From: Planctomycetota bacterium
Lineage (GTDB): Bacteria; Planctomycetota; Phycisphaerae; UBA1845; UTPLA1
Assembly: GCA_016235815.1 (NCBI GenBank)
Contig: JACRIM010000054.1
Span: 22,560-86,559, forward strand
DNA: 64,000 nt
Direction of reading: 5' to 3'
Translations under genes and position numbers: made by a program
Shown: positions 44,614-54,471 of the stretch, one piece after another
Numbering within the stretch: position 1 is the stretch's first letter
Layout: the number at the start of each line of letters is the position of its first letter
Notes under the pieces: model-generated
The model's database searches: none
The model's input: only the letters and a program-made list of their open reading frames with translations
What the model was told of the DNA's origin: nothing

Positions 44614-47298
44614 TTACCGCCGACGAACATACCAAAGCACGATGCCCGGCGCGAATACAAGGGCCGGCCAAACGCCCCACACAACGAGGCGCATCATCCG
44701 CGCCGCGGACGGCTCAATCGGCAGAACGCGAGGTACCGGCACAGGTCCGCGGGCGATCCACTCGTTCTTCCCGGACAGCCAATACAACGCGTTGATGAAC
44801 AAATCAACGTTTTCGGTCGGCTCCGGCTCCAGGCGCAGACGAGACGAACCGGACCATACTTTTTGCGTAAGAAACTCGTCCCGCAGACCGGCGCCGAATC
44901 CGCAGACCACGATGGTGCCCTTGGTCTTGTCCCCATCCTTGCGCTGGGCCGTGACCATCAGGTCATACGGGCCATGCTGCGGAGGCGACTTAAGGGTAAT
45001 CGTCCCGTCGCTCTCGCGATTCTGAATTTCGTCAATGATGTAAATCAACTCGGTCATGGTCGCGCCGATGTAATTCTCGCGATTGGGCAACTCCAGGACT
45101 TTACTGATCGTCACGTCCTTCGGAGCATCGCTCTTCACAACCAAGCTGCACGCATCGGAAAGCAGCAGGCGCGTGCCCTTCATCGGTGCGCCGACCGGGT
45201 GATCGGTGAAGCCCATCGCCGGCATGTGGACAAAGTTCTTTGGCACGATGCCGAAACTGTTGGCCTTCTGTCGGTCAGGCTCAACCCAGACCATTCGGCG
45301 TGCGTTGTCGACCTTGATGCCCCAATCCTTCTCCAGAATCTGGTTGTACCCATAGGGCGGCGTGTGCGGTGGGCCGCCGAAGAAGCCACCGCTGCGAACT
45401 TCCCAGGACGCAAGGAAGATCACTTTGGCATCGGCATCGAGCAGCTTTTTGATCGTCTCGCGCTGAGTGTCGCCAAAGTCATTTTGCGGTGCCTGTTGCT
45501 GCTGGAACGGATTCTGCATGGCCGGCGGCGACGGCGGCAGCACGACATAAATCTTCGGGATGCCTTCTTCGCCCTTCGGTTCTTCCTTGGTCGTCGCCAT
45601 GTTCCAGTCGAGCGACTTGAAATTGGCGCCTTCGAGCCGCTTGCGAACCTCGGATAATTGTTGCGATGGAATCCAACTCGGCTGGGGCGGCATGCTGAAC
45701 TGGCTTCGCTGCTGAGGCGGCGGCGGCTCAAAGGATACGAAGACGACGGTCGCCACGGGTTTCTCTGACGTAATCGAGAGAATCGCCGATGAGATCGCGC
45801 TGTCACCATTGAATCCTCTGGCGGTGTCTTCCTTGGCCGACGCGCCGCCCACGCTTTCGCGAACGGGGAAGACTTCGTTAAAGCCGACTACCCGAATCTT
45901 GCCGTTCGCCTCTACGACGACCGTGTTCTCCTCCTTGAGTCGATCCGCAACACTCCCGAGCTTCAGCTCCGGCAAGGCGGCGATCTTGCCATCAAGTTCG
46001 GTGATTGCTTTGATGCGATCCTGAAACAGTGTGCCGCTTCGCGCCGCTTCGATCAGGGCCTTGGATTCGGGATCGAGGGTGGCCAGTTTGGAGGCCAATT
46101 CGCTCAGCAGCTTTTCGCAGATGCCCATGTTTTGATCGAGGACGGCCACGGTGCGCTGGGCGCTCGAAATCGCTCTCGCCATTTCCGCCGGGTCTTTCGT
46201 GTCAATGGCGCCAAGAATGACGAGACGCGACTTGCCCAGCGATTGCGCTGCGGACTGGAAGACCTCGGCGATCTCCATGCGCGAAACCAGCGGACCGACT
46301 TGCACCGACGTGCCCCAGTTGGGGTGTTGCCGCACCATCGGGAAGGCCCGCGCGAACTGATCGACGCGGTCCATCAGGTTCTCAAGAGACGTTCCGACTT
46401 CGGTGGATTTGTCAGCAAACGACTTGAGCGATGCAGCGGGGTTGCTTGTCGCCTGCCCTTCGCTGCCCACGGCGTCGCGAAGCGGACCGACAATCGCCTT
46501 TACCTGCGATGCAACTTCGCGAAGCATCGCGGTGTACTTGGAATTGGGTTTCGTCGTTTCATCGGCCAGCAGAGACAATTCGGCAAGCCGCTTGGAAATG
46601 GCCTCCATGTGGCTTTTGATATCCGCGAGCGCCGTCTTGACCTTGGCGGTTGCGTCGGAAAATTTCGGAATGCCGCCTGCCGGCGTTAGTTCCTTGATCT
46701 CGTCCGCGGCTTTCTGCAGGGCATCGCGATCGGCTTTGAGCGTCGTAACCACGCTTGCGAAAACCGGGAAATCGCCGAGCCAGGTTTCTGCATCCATCAG
46801 ATGCTTGCCCTCGGCCATCCGCCGTTCCATGTCGGCCTTGAGGTCGGCTTGCAACTTGGCGAAAATCTCCAGCACTTCCTTGTGCTTCTCGGCCTCGCCG
46901 CCAAACGTCTTGCTGATTCGCGCGACGAGGTTCTCCCGCTGCATCGGCCCCGACGCGGCCGTAACCTTGATATTGGACGAAAACCGTGTCAGTTCGTCGC
47001 AGTAGTCATTGAGCCTGTTGATGTAGTCCCGCTGCTTTTGGTCATCCTCGGCGGGCATGTACAGTGTCGAAAGAGTGATTTCACTTTTCGCGCCTGTCAG
47101 AATCTGTTTGGTGCGATCGGAAAGTCCATAACTGCCGGTCGCCGCGATATCATGTCGATAGGATTTTCGCGCTGCGATCCAGTTGACCGCGATGGTCAGC
47201 AAGGCCGCCGCAACGACGGCAATCGCCACGTTTGCACCAATGTTAAATTTCTTCGCGCCGGGAGCGTCGGACGCGGTGTGTGTCGCATTCATCGCCAT
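44614..47298 (-). CDS. GldG-like ABC transporter auxiliary protein
   Basis: 894 aa, long for the family. It has an N-terminal helix (about 22-44), then HDIAATGSYGLSDRTKQIL typical of GldG/ABC_transp_aux proteins. A predicted helical, coiled-coil-rich insert covers about 100-480, and the auxiliary domain continues beyond it. A C-terminal helix ends in VRRR. ATG 47298 has GGAG 8 bases upstream; ATG 47292 overlaps the permease stop. In gliding bacteria GldG works with GldA/GldF; here the substrate is unknown. Confidence 0.82.
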   Translation of the reverse strand: MAMNATHTASDAPGAKKFNIGANVAIAVVAAALLTIAVNWIAARKSYRHDIAATGSYGLSDRTKQILTGAKSEITLSTLYMPAEDDQKQRDYINRLNDYCDELTRFSSNIKVTAASGPMQRENLVARISKTFGGEAEKHKEVLEIFAKLQADLKADMERRMAEGKHLMDAETWLGDFPVFASVVTTLKADRDALQKAADEIKELTPAGGIPKFSDATAKVKTALADIKSHMEAISKRLAELSLLADETTKPNSKYTAMLREVASQVKAIVGPLRDAVGSEGQATSNPAASLKSFADKSTEVGTSLENLMDRVDQFARAFPMVRQHPNWGTSVQVGPLVSRMEIAEVFQSAAQSLGKSRLVILGAIDTKDPAEMARAISSAQRTVAVLDQNMGICEKLLSELASKLATLDPESKALIEAARSGTLFQDRIKAITELDGKIAALPELKLGSVADRLKEENTVVVEANGKIRVVGFNEVFPVRESVGGASAKEDTARGFNGDSAISSAILSITSEKPVATVVFVSFEPPPPQQRSQFSMPPQPSWIPSQQLSEVRKRLEGANFKSLDWNMATTKEEPKGEEGIPKIYVVLPPSPPAMQNPFQQQQAPQNDFGDTQRETIKKLLDADAKVIFLASWEVRSGGFFGGPPHTPPYGYNQILEKDWGIKVDNARRMVWVEPDRQKANSFGIVPKNFVHMPAMGFTDHPVGAPMKGTRLLLSDACSLVVKSDAPKDVTISKVLELPNRENYIGATMTELIYIIDEIQNRESDGTITLKSPPQHGPYDLMVTAQRKDGDKTKGTIVVCGFGAGLRDEFLTQKVWSGSSRLRLEPEPTENVDLFINALYWLSGKNEWIARGPVPVPRVLPIEPSAARMMRLVVWGVWPALVFAPGIVLWYVRRR

Positions 47299-48008
47299 CG
47301 TCGGGACTCCAGCATCTTCACGGCCAAAAAGAGGAAGAACACGGTGCCGCTAATGAAGAAAACGATCGCCTTCGTGTCAAAGATTCCTTTGCTGAAATCC
47401 TGGAAGTGGTGCGTGATGTTCACATAGCTGAGCACCGTGCGCCAAAGCCCACCCTTCCACGCCGCAAACGAATCCACAACGAGCGTGAACAAACTGAGCA
47501 CACCCATGCCGATCAACGCGGCAACCAGTTGGTGCTTCGTCAACGCGCTTGCAAAAACCCCGACGGCCACATAAAGGCAACCCAGCAAGATCATGCCGAA
47601 GTAGCCATAGAGAATCGCGGGAACATCATTGCCGCCATAGCGAAGAAGCAAACCTACATGCACGAGCGTGGTGACCAACAGCGACGCATAGAACGCGAGG
47701 ACGCCGAGAAACTTGCCGAGCACGACCTCGACGTCGGTCACCGGCGCGGTCATCAATGCCTCAATCGTGCCCGACGCGAATTCGTCCGAAAGTACGCGCA
47801 TCGTGAGCAGTGGAATTGCGAAGATCAGCACCCACGACATGCTGTCGAGCAGCGGGCGAATGGTCGCCTCACTTCCTTCGATCAGCGTCGCGTTCATGAA
47901 GAGATAGCCCGTGGCCATCAGGAACACCGCCGCGACCACATACGCCACCGGCGAAAAGAAACTCATGATCAGTTCGCGCTGAGTCAGTGCGAGGACATTG
48001 CGGGTCAT
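47289..48008 (-). CDS. ABC-2 permease (GldF-like)
   Basis: 239 aa, six helices, with LPLLTMRVLSDEFASGTIEALM and the TAPVTDVEVVLGKFLG loop characteristic of GldF/ABC-2 permeases. ATGA overlap with the ATPase stop; its own stop overlaps the GldG-like start. Confidence 0.87.
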   Translation of the reverse strand: MTRNVLALTQRELIMSFFSPVAYVVAAVFLMATGYLFMNATLIEGSEATIRPLLDSMSWVLIFAIPLLTMRVLSDEFASGTIEALMTAPVTDVEVVLGKFLGVLAFYASLLVTTLVHVGLLLRYGGNDVPAILYGYFGMILLGCLYVAVGVFASALTKHQLVAALIGMGVLSLFTLVVDSFAAWKGGLWRTVLSYVNITHHFQDFSKGIFDTKAIVFFISGTVFFLFLAVKMLESRRWR

Positions 48009-48973
48009 ACGCGGGCCTCCGTACGGGCGGCACGCTGATCGGCCATCTGCTGAGCGACGATCTGCACGAAGAATTCCTCCAGGCTGCCGACTTCGAGTCG
48101 AAGTTCACGCAGCGACCAGCCTTTTTGTTTGATGATTTTGAAAATATCTTCCCGAGGGTCGGCGCCGCGCTTGGTCTCGATGGTGACGCGCTGCCAGCCG
48201 TCGTCGGCCGATGTTTCGACCTTTTCAACGCCGTTCACTCCCTTGAGTGCGTCCTTCACATCCGAGCCGGAGCCTGTCACCTCGGCGATGAGGCGGGATC
48301 CGCCGCGAATTCGCTCTTTCAGTTCGGCGGGCGTCCCCGACGCCACGATTTTTCCGCCTGCGATGATGATGGTGCGCTCGCAGGTTGCCTCCACCTCTGG
48401 AAGGATGTGGCTTGAAAGCAAGACGGTGTGCTTCTTCGCAAGGTGATGAATAAGGTTTCGCGTCTCACGGATCTGCGTCGGATCGAGGCCGATGGTAGGC
48501 TCATCGAGGATCAGCACTTTCGGGTCATGCAACAGGGCGTCCCCCAGACCCACGCGCTGCTTCATGCCTTTGCTGAGCTGGTGGATCGGCCGATCGATAA
48601 AGTCGCCGAGCCAGCACAACTCGGTCACCCGACGGATGGCGGCCTCGCGCTGCGCCCGGTCGAGTCCGCGGATTTTCCCTCGAAATGTCAGATACTCCCG
48701 CACTCGCATGTTCATGTCGAGCGGCGTGCTTTCAGGCAGATAACCGACAACACGGCGGACGGCCATGGAGTCGGTGAAAACGTCGTGCCCGGCCACACTG
48801 GCATGACCGCTGGTCGCAGGCATGTAGCAAGTCAGAATGCGAAGCGTTGTGGTCTTGCCCGCCCCGTTCGGTCCGAGGAAACCGACGATTTCACCCTCTT
48901 CAATAGAGAAGGATATGCCGTCCACGGCCTTGCGGTTGGAGTAAACCTTTGTCAGATTCTGAACACGAATCAT
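48005..48973 (-). CDS. ABC transporter ATPase (GldA-like)
   Basis: 322 aa from ATG 48973, with AAGGA upstream; the 49021 start is not needed. Walker A GPNGAGKTT, signature QLSKGMKQRVGL, Walker B VLILDEPTIGLDP, switch SSHILPE. A C-terminal domain of about 100 aa follows. It is the first gene of the ATPase-permease-GldG-DUF4340 unit. Confidence 0.9.
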   Translation of the reverse strand: MIRVQNLTKVYSNRKAVDGISFSIEEGEIVGFLGPNGAGKTTTLRILTCYMPATSGHASVAGHDVFTDSMAVRRVVGYLPESTPLDMNMRVREYLTFRGKIRGLDRAQREAAIRRVTELCWLGDFIDRPIHQLSKGMKQRVGLGDALLHDPKVLILDEPTIGLDPTQIRETRNLIHHLAKKHTVLLSSHILPEVEATCERTIIIAGGKIVASGTPAELKERIRGGSRLIAEVTGSGSDVKDALKGVNGVEKVETSADDGWQRVTIETKRGADPREDIFKIIKQKGWSLRELRLEVGSLEEFFVQIVAQQMADQRAARTEARV

Positions 48974-49604
48974 GCGAATCTGATCCTTGCGGTTCTCACC
49001 TGCGGCTCGTGACCCACTCACCCGAACCGCGGGGGGAGGGGGTACCGCGTGCGTTGTACAGCAGTGTAACTACGTATTCGCTTTCCGCAGAGGTTTGCGA
49101 TACACGCCAATTCGTGCGCCTAGCGAATCGTGCGGAAACCCCACGTTTTAGTTAGTTGGGTTTCGGCTGTCAACCCCAACTGCTGATTTACAACCCATTT
49201 ACGCCATCCCGCGGTACGTCCTGCTATTGACAAACGGTGGACAAAACGTACAAGACTTGGTCAACGGTCGTCGCCTGTCAGCCACTCACCAATTGTGACA
49301 GATTTGTTACAGGTGGTACCACGTATAAGTACGTAGGGACATGAAATCACAGGCATAGGATTCCCGTTCAGTAACGATCGGCTGATTTTTCTCTAATCTT
49401 CCGTTTCACACCTTGCAATCCCTAGACATCTCGTCCATGATACACATCAAATCGTTGATCCGCTTTGTTCTTCTTCGTTGGGGCCGACTTCGAAATGTGC
49501 GGGGTGTGGTCAGCGGGAATCGTTGACCTGGGGGAGTTGTCGGTTGTCGGTCATTTTGACCCAACCCAGGAAACACAGGGAACCTATTTTTCAAGGAGTC
49601 GAAC
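48974..49604. other. 631-bp region between the ABC operon and rrf2
   Basis: Divergent 5' regions. TTGACA at 49227-49232 with TACAAG after 16 bases (49249-49254) is a possible plus-strand promoter. TATAAG at 49324-49329 follows two palindromes listed separately. No coding frame with family support. Confidence 0.45.
49294..49329 (+). promoter_or_regulatory. Palindromes upstream of rrf2 (candidate operator)
   Basis: TGTGACAGATTTGTTACA (49294-49311) is an 18-bp near palindrome (8 of 9 positions pair, counting two G-T). It is followed at once by the perfect GTGGTACCAC (49313-49322) and a TATAAG -10-like box (49324-49329), about 275 bases before rrf2. The arrangement suits repressor or activator sites over a promoter; autoregulation by the Rrf2 protein is conjecture. 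Confidence 0.35.
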
Positions 49605-50003
49605 ATGCGGTTAAGCCGAGCAGCAGCCTATGGCATCTATGCCACCACCCACATTGCTGAAAAAGCGAAAGATTCACCGATCCCCGGCCAGGATATTGCA
49701 GCGACGTGCTCGATTCCGCCGGGACACCTGTTAAAGGTGTTGCAGCAGCTTGTGAAGTCGCGCATCCTGTCGAGCGAGCGCGGCCCCTCGGGCGGCTTTG
49801 CCCTTCGCAAGCCGGCCAACAAGATTACGATGCTTGAGATCATCGAATCGATCGAAGGTCCGATTGACGGCGAGATCGGCGGCTTCGACGACATTACCAG
49901 CAAGAATCGAGCCAAGGGAGTGTCCAAGAAGGTGTGTGACGACGTCGCCAAGTCGGCGCGGAACATCCTTGCCAAGACGACCGTCTCCGATCTGGCCGGC
50001 TGA
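49605..50003 (+). CDS. Rrf2-family transcriptional regulator
   Basis: 132 aa winged helix: AAAYGIYATTHIAEKA, CSIPPGHLLKVLQQLVKSRI and SERGPSGGFALRKPA are Rrf2 hallmarks. The three-cysteine [Fe-S] loop of IscR/NsrR (around 90-105) is absent; only C35 and one late Cys exist, so it is probably not an Fe-S sensor of the usual kind. AAGGAG precedes ATG 49605. Monocistronic, ending in a strong terminator. Confidence 0.9.
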   Translation: MRLSRAAAYGIYATTHIAEKAKDSPIPGQDIAATCSIPPGHLLKVLQQLVKSRILSSERGPSGGFALRKPANKITMLEIIESIEGPIDGEIGGFDDITSKNRAKGVSKKVCDDVAKSARNILAKTTVSDLAG

Positions 50004-50028
50004 TCCCACGATCATTGAGTTATTCATG

Positions 50029-50075
50029 CACCCTTCTCGCCGCCTCGTGCGGTTGAGAGGGGTGTTTTCTTTTTT
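50029..50075 (+). terminator. rrf2 intrinsic terminator
   Basis: CACCCTTCTC (50029-50038) pairs with GAGAGGGGTG (50055-50064), 10 bp with one G-T. An inner CCGC/GCGG stem extends it, and TTTTCTTTTTT (50065-50075) follows. It lies 26 bases after the rrf2 stop. Confidence 0.88.
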
Positions 50076-50093
50076 ACCGCATGACGGTGCCCG

Positions 50094-51077
50094 CTAGACG
50101 CTGCCGTCAATGCGGGCGATGAGCGACTTGGCGTAATCCGCGTCGCCGGCGAAGTCCTCCGGCAACCGGGGGCGTTCGAGAATGGTCGCGCGCCGCGGTT
50201 CGGCGGCATGGTGGACGGCGGCTTCCAGCGCCTTCAGCGTGAGCTGTCGGTCGTTGCACGACACCAGGAGAAGCCCACCGGGGTCGAGCAGCCTCAATGC
50301 ACCGCGAACGAGGTCGTCCAGTCGGTCCTTGAGCACGAACACGCGGTTCGGCCGGCGCGTCTTGGAAAACGTCGGCGGGTCCAGAATCACCATGTCGAAT
50401 CGCCGATTCTGGCGGGTTGCCCGTTCGTAGAACTCAAATGTGTCGGATCGGAAGAACCAATGCCCGTCGAGCGAGATCGAGTTTTCCGTGAAGTTCTCTT
50501 TGCCCCATTCCAAATAACGAACCGAGAGATCGACGCTTGAAACGGATGTCGCGCCACCCGCCGCGGCCGCGACCGAAAAGCCGCAGGTGTACGAAAACGT
50601 GTTCAGCACACGCCGATCCTTCGCCATCTCACGCACACGGCGGCGATTATCGCGTTGTTCGAGAAAGAGTCCGACCGAGAAGCCGTCATAGGGGCGGACG
50701 ATAAACCTCAATGGGCCTTCGCGAACGATGATGCGTTCCGGCGCGGGTTCGCCAATCCACGGGGTCGGCTCGCGGTGCTCGGCGACCGTCTCGTCATCCA
50801 CACCGGATCGGTCGCGCACGAACTTTTTCAAATACACCGCAGTGGCCCCGCATTCCCGGTAATGTTGGCCGACCGCGTCCCGCAAAGCCTCGAGGTCGCC
50901 TGCGAATCGACCCTCGTGAAGCTGCACCACCAGCACAGGGCCGAGCTTTTCGATCACGACACCGTCCACCCCGTCAGCCGCGCCGTTGAAGAGCCGAAAC
51001 GCGTCGAGGTCACTGTGGCGCAGAAGCGCGGCACGTCGCGCGAACCCCGTGCTCAGTCGCTCGCGCAGGCTGCTCAT
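50094..51077 (-). CDS. Class I rRNA methyltransferase (RlmI-like)
   Basis: 327 aa from ATG 51077, which overlaps the stop of the upstream methyltransferase (ATGA); a frame back to 51611 is a shadow. N-terminal RNA-binding-like region (DAFRLFNGAADGVDGVVIEK), then a Rossmann methyltransferase with VLNTFSYTCGFSVAAAAGG and the catalytic DPPTFSKTRRP. It lacks the N-terminal PUA domain of E. coli RlmI; the target base is not certain. Confidence 0.85.
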   Translation of the reverse strand: MSSLRERLSTGFARRAALLRHSDLDAFRLFNGAADGVDGVVIEKLGPVLVVQLHEGRFAGDLEALRDAVGQHYRECGATAVYLKKFVRDRSGVDDETVAEHREPTPWIGEPAPERIIVREGPLRFIVRPYDGFSVGLFLEQRDNRRRVREMAKDRRVLNTFSYTCGFSVAAAAGGATSVSSVDLSVRYLEWGKENFTENSISLDGHWFFRSDTFEFYERATRQNRRFDMVILDPPTFSKTRRPNRVFVLKDRLDDLVRGALRLLDPGGLLLVSCNDRQLTLKALEAAVHHAAEPRRATILERPRLPEDFAGDADYAKSLIARIDGSV

Positions 51078-51775
51078 GCTCCACCATGCGGGCGAAGCTT
51101 CATGACAAAGAGCATCGGCCAGCCGAGGTACTTCTGCGCCCGGGGCGACCGCGCGGCGAGGGCCTCGTCGACGCGATGTTCGCCAACATGCTCGATGCGC
51201 AGGCCCGCGCGAATGGCGGCCATGACGAAATCGGAGAGTTGGTTGTCGTGGCTTTCGGGGCGGGTTTCGCGGCCCGTCGTGGGGTCGGTGAAGCGCGCCG
51301 ACACACCCTTGAGCATCATGGCCGAGTGCATGGCACTGATCACGATAACGCCGCCCGGCTTGCAGATACGGCCCATCTCGGCGAAGAGAGGCGTCAATTC
51401 CCGAATGTGCTCCAGCACGAGGCAGCAGGTCACCGCGTCGAATGTTCCGTTCGCGAGGGGGATGGGCGTATGCAGGTCGTGAACGCGCCACTCGATCGGC
51501 AACCCGGCCGCCTTCTCGCGGGCCTTGGCCAGCATGCCCTCGGAGAAATCCATGGCCGTGACGATCGCCCCGGCCTTGGCCAGCTTGATCGCGTGTCGGC
51601 CGGTGCCGCACCCGACATCGGCCACCCGAAGCCCGCGAACCTCACCAACGAGCCGGGCAACTTCTGGCTCTTCAAGGGCAATGAGGGGGTTGTCCTCGCC
51701 GTCATAAATGGCGGCCCACTTGTCGTAACCTTCTCGCGTGGAGAGCTGGTCGTAGGGGGGTGGCGGGGGCGTCAT
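51074..51775 (-). CDS. SAM-dependent methyltransferase
   Basis: 233 aa from ATG 51775, with AAGGA 7 bases upstream; a longer frame to 51955 lacks support. Motif I VADVGCGTGRHAIKLA, motif II region FDAVTCCLVLEHI. Small-molecule or quinone-type methyltransferase; substrate unknown. Overlaps the following rRNA methyltransferase. Confidence 0.84.
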   Translation of the reverse strand: MTPPPPPYDQLSTREGYDKWAAIYDGEDNPLIALEEPEVARLVGEVRGLRVADVGCGTGRHAIKLAKAGAIVTAMDFSEGMLAKAREKAAGLPIEWRVHDLHTPIPLANGTFDAVTCCLVLEHIRELTPLFAEMGRICKPGGVIVISAMHSAMMLKGVSARFTDPTTGRETRPESHDNQLSDFVMAAIRAGLRIEHVGEHRVDEALAARSPRAQKYLGWPMLFVMKLRPHGGA

Positions 51776-51975
51776 TCGGTCGTCCTTTGGGGCAATCAGC
51801 TCATAAGGTACCCGCTCGATTTCGGAACGTCTAAGCGTTGAAAGGGAGGATTCAGGGGCGGAATGTCTGAGGGCCCACGTGCAAGGTACTGGTAACGTTT
51901 GGGTGTGAGTGCCCGATTCCACAACGTGATGGCGGACAGGGGGCGCCTGCCCCACTCAAGCACTACAAATTCCGA

Positions 51976-54471
51976 CTATGAAACGAACGCAGCGATAAAT
52001 CTGTTGACATCGTCTCCGTTCGTAAGGCCATCGTGATTCAGGTCGGAGGCCGTGATGTGGGCCGGGTTGACGCTGTTGCCGAGCAAGACGCTTACAAAGA
52101 TGGACAGATCGGCGGAGTCGATAAGTCCATCACCGTTGATGTCGCCCGGGAGTGCGGTACCGCCGATCTGTGTCAGGTTGATTCGATAGGAATCATGCAG
52201 CGAAGAGTTCACAAAGCGGGTCGATGCACCATAAGTGATTCCGTTAGGCCGGCTGAGGATGGCCATGGCCGCGACTTGAGGGCCGATGACGATTGGAAAG
52301 CCGGCGGGGTCGAGAACGGAGCCGCTCTCGGTCACTCGGGCGCCATAGATGTCTGTGCGAGCATCGAAGAAGGCGGCCTGATTGCGCTGGTCATCCCAGG
52401 CGACGATGAATGTCGTTCCATCCCACGCAACGGTAGGGCGAAGCTGGCGGCCGGTTGCCTCGGCGATGATGAAATAGCCCGGTGGAAAGGTGCCGTCCGC
52501 GTTCATGATGCGACCGGCGATGTAGTTGTTGGCATTGGACAGGGAGTTCATTCGCCAAACGAGCAGATATTTACTACCCGAAAAGGCGATGTCGAGATCG
52601 CCGGTTCCACCGGAAATCGGCGTGGGGTTGAACGCGAGCGCCGGAGCACCGACGGGCGGCACCTTGGCGAGAATCGCGTCACCCTGACTTGAATCGTGAG
52701 TCCACATGGAATGTGCCGCGACGAGCCACTGTGTGCCGTCGGTGCGCACGCGCGGCAAACCGTTGACGTAGCCGCCGGAAAGAACCACGCCATTGGGGCC
52801 ATCCATGCTAGCGCCCGTCGGTCCGTCGATGCGGTTTACCCAGAGGTCGATAAACTGTGGGTAGGTGGCGAAGCGCGAACATGCAATAAGGAAGTCGTCT
52901 CCAAGTGCTTCGATGGCCGGAACCATGCCGTTCATGACGGGCGTGGGTGCATCAAGGAAGGTGCCATCGGAGTTCATCCGTCGGGCCATGACCTTCCCGG
53001 TGTTCGTGCCGCCGGAACCACCGTCCCATGTGATCATGAAGATCGACCCGTTCCAAGCGATGCCGCACGAACCGATGGCGGGTGCCTGCACGACTTCGAT
53101 GGGACTGGGAGTAAGCGGCGTCATCGCCGCGCTGAGGAACTGAACAAGTACGCGGTCGTCATTGGCTGCTTCGCTGATGAAAGCGACTGCGAGTGTGTTG
53201 TCGGGGCCGGAGGAAATGGCAGTGTTGCGCTGGTTGCGCGTGCCGGTTGTAAGGCAATGCTCGGCCCCAGCCACGTTGGCGGGTGAAACCGGAAGTGCGA
53301 AAGAGTTGCTTACGCTCCCCAGTGCGGCGCGGTAGTCGGTCCAACCGAAGAGGACGCCGCCGGCCGAGCGTGGAACGATTTGCGTGTCGTACAGGCTATT
53401 GACGCTTCCGGAAACATTGATGGGAAGTTGGACGCCACCGGGATCGAGGACGACTCCGGCGGCATTGATGCGCATGGTCCATGCGAGGTTGGAGACGCTG
53501 CGAGCGAACCACCAATTCGTGCCGTCGTATTCGAGCGACATGGATCCCGCCACATTCGGCACGAGCATGGTTCCCGCGGGGTCTAGCAACGCGCCGGTGG
53601 CGGTCATACGCGAGCCGACGAGGTTCACGAAGCCTGAAAGCCAGGTGACGTAATAGTTGCTGCCGTTGCCCGCGATGCTGAGCGCGCCGTAGGGGAGGTT
53701 GAAGGAGGGGGCAAGCGGTTGGAGGTTTGTGGCGATGCGTCGCGCTTTAAGGATGGAACTGTCATTCCATTCGGGTCCAACCACGGTGTACTCGCCGCTG
53801 GCGACAATGATTTTCAGTGGGCCGTAAACCCAGTCGTTGAGCATGATTGGGGCGAGGTCCAGGAGGGTGCCGTCACTCGCGATTCGCTGGCCGGCGAGGA
53901 AGGTGCCATAGCCATCGGTGTGATAGACGCAGCGCGCAACCAGCCATTGACCGCCCTGGCCGGCGACGGTCAGACCGATGGTGCTTGGCGAGAACAAATC
54001 GGGAGGAAACGCGAGAGGTGTTTCGTCCAATGTCTGACCTTGTGCCGAGACGCGGACGGCGCGGATAAAGGTATCGTAGTAGCCACCGGAGGGATCCTGT
54101 GACTCGTAGAGCACGAGCCAATTTTCGCCGTTCCACGCGATCTTGGGACGGTTTTGGAGCCCCATGCCGCCGGCGATGAGGAATGGCATTGGGTCGATGG
54201 CGTTGCCCGCACTGTCGAGCCGAATACCAAAAATGTCGCCGTCGCTTTGAATGGTCTGATTGCCGGCGCTTCGCCCGCGGTAGTCGGACCATGCAGCGAG
54301 AAACTGTGTGCCGCCGGCGGCGATTGCAAGATCCTGCTGGCTGTTGGTTGCAGGAGCGATGGCGGTGTCGCCGGGCAGGATGCCTAAGTCTTGAATCGGG
54401 AGAGGCTGGGCGCTTGCAAGAGAGGCATGCCACGAGAGTAGGAATAATGTAAAGGTGATGGAAGTTTTCAT
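51976..54471 (-). CDS. Large secreted protein with C-terminal dockerin
   Basis: 831 aa from ATG 54471 (GTG 54480 also in frame). Signal peptide ending LASA (about 21). Most of the protein is repeated beta units of the type WNGENWLVLYES and FIVAWDDQRN (Asp-box or propeller-like). The C-terminal 60 residues hold two dockerin-type calcium repeats, GDINGDGLIDSADLSIFV and SDLNHDGLTNGDDVNRFI. Planctomycetota use such ends on surface proteins without cellulosomes. Binding partner unknown. Confidence 0.85.
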   Translation of the reverse strand: MKTSITFTLFLLSWHASLASAQPLPIQDLGILPGDTAIAPATNSQQDLAIAAGGTQFLAAWSDYRGRSAGNQTIQSDGDIFGIRLDSAGNAIDPMPFLIAGGMGLQNRPKIAWNGENWLVLYESQDPSGGYYDTFIRAVRVSAQGQTLDETPLAFPPDLFSPSTIGLTVAGQGGQWLVARCVYHTDGYGTFLAGQRIASDGTLLDLAPIMLNDWVYGPLKIIVASGEYTVVGPEWNDSSILKARRIATNLQPLAPSFNLPYGALSIAGNGSNYYVTWLSGFVNLVGSRMTATGALLDPAGTMLVPNVAGSMSLEYDGTNWWFARSVSNLAWTMRINAAGVVLDPGGVQLPINVSGSVNSLYDTQIVPRSAGGVLFGWTDYRAALGSVSNSFALPVSPANVAGAEHCLTTGTRNQRNTAISSGPDNTLAVAFISEAANDDRVLVQFLSAAMTPLTPSPIEVVQAPAIGSCGIAWNGSIFMITWDGGSGGTNTGKVMARRMNSDGTFLDAPTPVMNGMVPAIEALGDDFLIACSRFATYPQFIDLWVNRIDGPTGASMDGPNGVVLSGGYVNGLPRVRTDGTQWLVAAHSMWTHDSSQGDAILAKVPPVGAPALAFNPTPISGGTGDLDIAFSGSKYLLVWRMNSLSNANNYIAGRIMNADGTFPPGYFIIAEATGRQLRPTVAWDGTTFIVAWDDQRNQAAFFDARTDIYGARVTESGSVLDPAGFPIVIGPQVAAMAILSRPNGITYGASTRFVNSSLHDSYRINLTQIGGTALPGDINGDGLIDSADLSIFVSVLLGNSVNPAHITASDLNHDGLTNGDDVNRFIAAFVS

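Noticed and set aside
51078..51611. N-terminal extension of the RlmI-like methyltransferase
   Set aside because: The sequence is Arg/His-rich and overlaps the upstream methyltransferase; ATG 51077 is the coupled start.
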